Of a DNA stretch of 24,942 nucleotides, positions 24,018-24,942 are shown piece after piece. The DNA comes from Opacimonas sp964559075. Its GTDB lineage: Bacteria > Pseudomonadota > Gammaproteobacteria > Enterobacterales > Alteromonadaceae. The position numbers and the translations under genes were made by a program. Every line of letters begins with the position of its first letter. Position 1 is the stretch's first letter. The stretch lies in the NCBI GenBank assembly GCA_964559075.1, contig CAZLGJ010000028.1:1-24942 (forward strand), written 5' to 3'. A model generated the notes under the pieces. The model searched no databases. It was not told the DNA's origin and saw only the letters and a list, made by a program, of their open reading frames with translations.

Positions 24018-24803
24018 ATGACAATGAACTATGTTCCACTCGATAAAAATATCCATAAAGACATCAAAATCTTAACTGGTAAAGATTACTCATTTACAGA
24101 AAATGCACACATCAGTGCTGCATCTATTCGCGAGTTTCCGCAATTGGCGGCCTGTGTACCAATCGTTTTCATCAAAGATAACGGCAACGACACGACTCAT
24201 GCAGTTGCTATGCTAGGCATCGAACAAGGTAAAAATTTGTATGTCGTTGATGGCAAGTGGCAGGCCCCACATGTACCAATGAATATTCAGCGTTACCCGT
24301 TTGACATTCGTCCTGACGGAGAGCAGCTCGGTTTATTTATCGACGAAAATTCATCGTTGATCAGCGATGAAGGTGCGCCGTTGTTCACAGAAAACGGCGA
24401 GTCTTCACCTGTATTACAACAATCATTACAGTTTATGGACTTTTTAGCTAACAGTGAAAAACTGACAGCGGAATTTGTGCAGAAGCTGACAGAACTGAAC
24501 CTATTGAGCGAGTTAGAGCTGCGCATCGTGACCAGTACCGGTGAGCGTAAAGCGGTTAAAGGAATGATGGGCATCAACGAAGCGAAGTTGTTCGATTTGG
24601 CCGACGAGACGGTGTTGGAATTGCACAAAAAAGGCTTCATGGGTGCGATTTATGCAGTGATGTTATCTCTAGGTCAGATTAATAAAGTGGTTGAATTGAC
24701 TAATAACACTGACACACCAGTGCGCTCTATCCAAATCGTAAACTTGGAACAAGAAGCGGCGGCAAAAGCCAAAGCTGAGGCCGAGCAAGCTGCTCAATCT
24801 TAA
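24018..24803 (+). CDS. sapC: SapC-family protein
   Basis: A 261-residue cytoplasmic-looking protein of the SapC family, named after a Campylobacter S-layer locus gene and common in Alteromonadales and related marine bacteria. Family features are the opening MNYVPLDKNIHKDIKI, the HAVAMLGIEQGKNLYVVDGKW segment, YPFDIRP and FIDENSSLI. There is no signal sequence or membrane segment. The final 20 residues are an Ala/Glu/Lys-rich charged helix. The ATG at 24018 has GAGA eight bases upstream; an in-frame ATG at 24024 is possible. Related genes often sit beside tryptophan halogenases or TonB receptors, which are not seen here. A strong terminator follows. The molecular function is not established. 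Confidence 0.85.
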   Translation: MTMNYVPLDKNIHKDIKILTGKDYSFTENAHISAASIREFPQLAACVPIVFIKDNGNDTTHAVAMLGIEQGKNLYVVDGKWQAPHVPMNIQRYPFDIRPDGEQLGLFIDENSSLISDEGAPLFTENGESSPVLQQSLQFMDFLANSEKLTAEFVQKLTELNLLSELELRIVTSTGERKAVKGMMGINEAKLFDLADETVLELHKKGFMGAIYAVMLSLGQINKVVELTNNTDTPVRSIQIVNLEQEAAAKAKAEAEQAAQS

Positions 24804-24857
24804 TTTAATTTAGGTCGTTTTTTTGCGACAAAATTAACGCAAAAAATTCTAATTTTA

Positions 24858-24892
24858 AAAAAGCCCATAACACAATGTGTTGTGGGCTTTTT
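24858..24892 (+). terminator. Strong intrinsic terminator after sapC
   Basis: A 17-base arm AAAAAGCCCATAACACA pairs with TGTGTTGTGGGCTTTTT, with one A-G mismatch at the DNA level and a very short AAT loop. The GC part of the stem is followed directly by a T-run, and the A-run before the stem makes it potentially bidirectional. It lies 54 bases after the sapC stop. Confidence 0.9.
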
Positions 24893-24926
24893 GTTTATAT
24901 TTCGTACAAAAAAATAAGAACATGTC

Positions 24927-24932
24927 TTGACG
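24927..24932 (+). promoter_or_regulatory. Possible -35 element of a gene beyond the window
   Basis: TTGACG matches the -35 consensus at five of six positions and lies beyond the sapC terminator. The window ends before a -10 could be seen, so this is only a pointer to a promoter running out of the window. Confidence 0.2.
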
Positions 24933-24942
24933 TGGATCCGAT

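Noticed and set aside
1..24942. CRISPR array, insertion sequence, prophage, tRNA or defence island
   Set aside because: No regular spaced repeats, transposase or phage motifs, tRNA cloverleaf signatures or terminal inverted repeats were noticed; the gene set is mainly housekeeping and regulatory.

Overview
The window is chromosomal DNA from a gammaproteobacterium, most likely of the Alteromonadales/Shewanella-like group. Three things point there. The transketolase, erythrose-4-phosphate dehydrogenase, polyphosphate kinase and exopolyphosphatase read as close relatives of the E. coli proteins. The phosphate permeases are the long forms known from marine gammaproteobacteria. A SapC-family protein and a PrsK/PrsR two-component pair are present. 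The taxonomic call is an inference from remembered families, not a search. Gene density is high. I see no tRNA, rRNA, insertion sequence, phage gene or CRISPR array, and no gene-free stretch longer than about 210 bases.

Region 1 (1-5406, + strand) is a central-carbon cluster: tkt, epd, pgk and a class I fructose-bisphosphate aldolase. It supplies sugar-phosphate interconversion, erythrose-4-phosphate for vitamin B6 and aromatic synthesis, and lower glycolysis/gluconeogenesis. In E. coli the place after epd-pgk is held by a class II (metal) aldolase; here it is an unrelated Schiff-base enzyme. A hairpin built partly from the last codons of ppx separates it from the converging ppx gene.

Region 2 (5439-15762) is a phosphate block. 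ppk and ppx form a minus-strand pair that makes and degrades polyphosphate. Divergently, pstC-pstA-pstB-phoU are packed with overlapping ends, followed by a Pit-family low-affinity phosphate transporter. No pstS, phoB or phoR is present. An OxyR-type LysR regulator follows the Pit gene after 20 bases.

Region 3 (16700-22398, + strand) is a signalling and lipid neighbourhood: a GAF-PAS protein with no output domain, a long KAS III-type condensing enzyme, then the histidine kinase PrsK and the sigma-54-dependent response regulator PrsR. PrsK/PrsR normally control PEP-CTERM/exosortase genes, but none of those are in this window.

Region 4 (22446-24892) holds a secreted or membrane-anchored alpha/beta hydrolase coupled to a small membrane protein, a 209-base gap with a possible minus-strand small ORF, and a SapC-family gene closed by a strong intrinsic terminator.

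Nothing here is clearly a new defence or mobile system. The least explained parts are the orphan sensor / condensing enzyme / PrsK-PrsR neighbourhood, the minus-strand ORF near 23.8-23.9 kb, and the class I aldolase at a class II locus.
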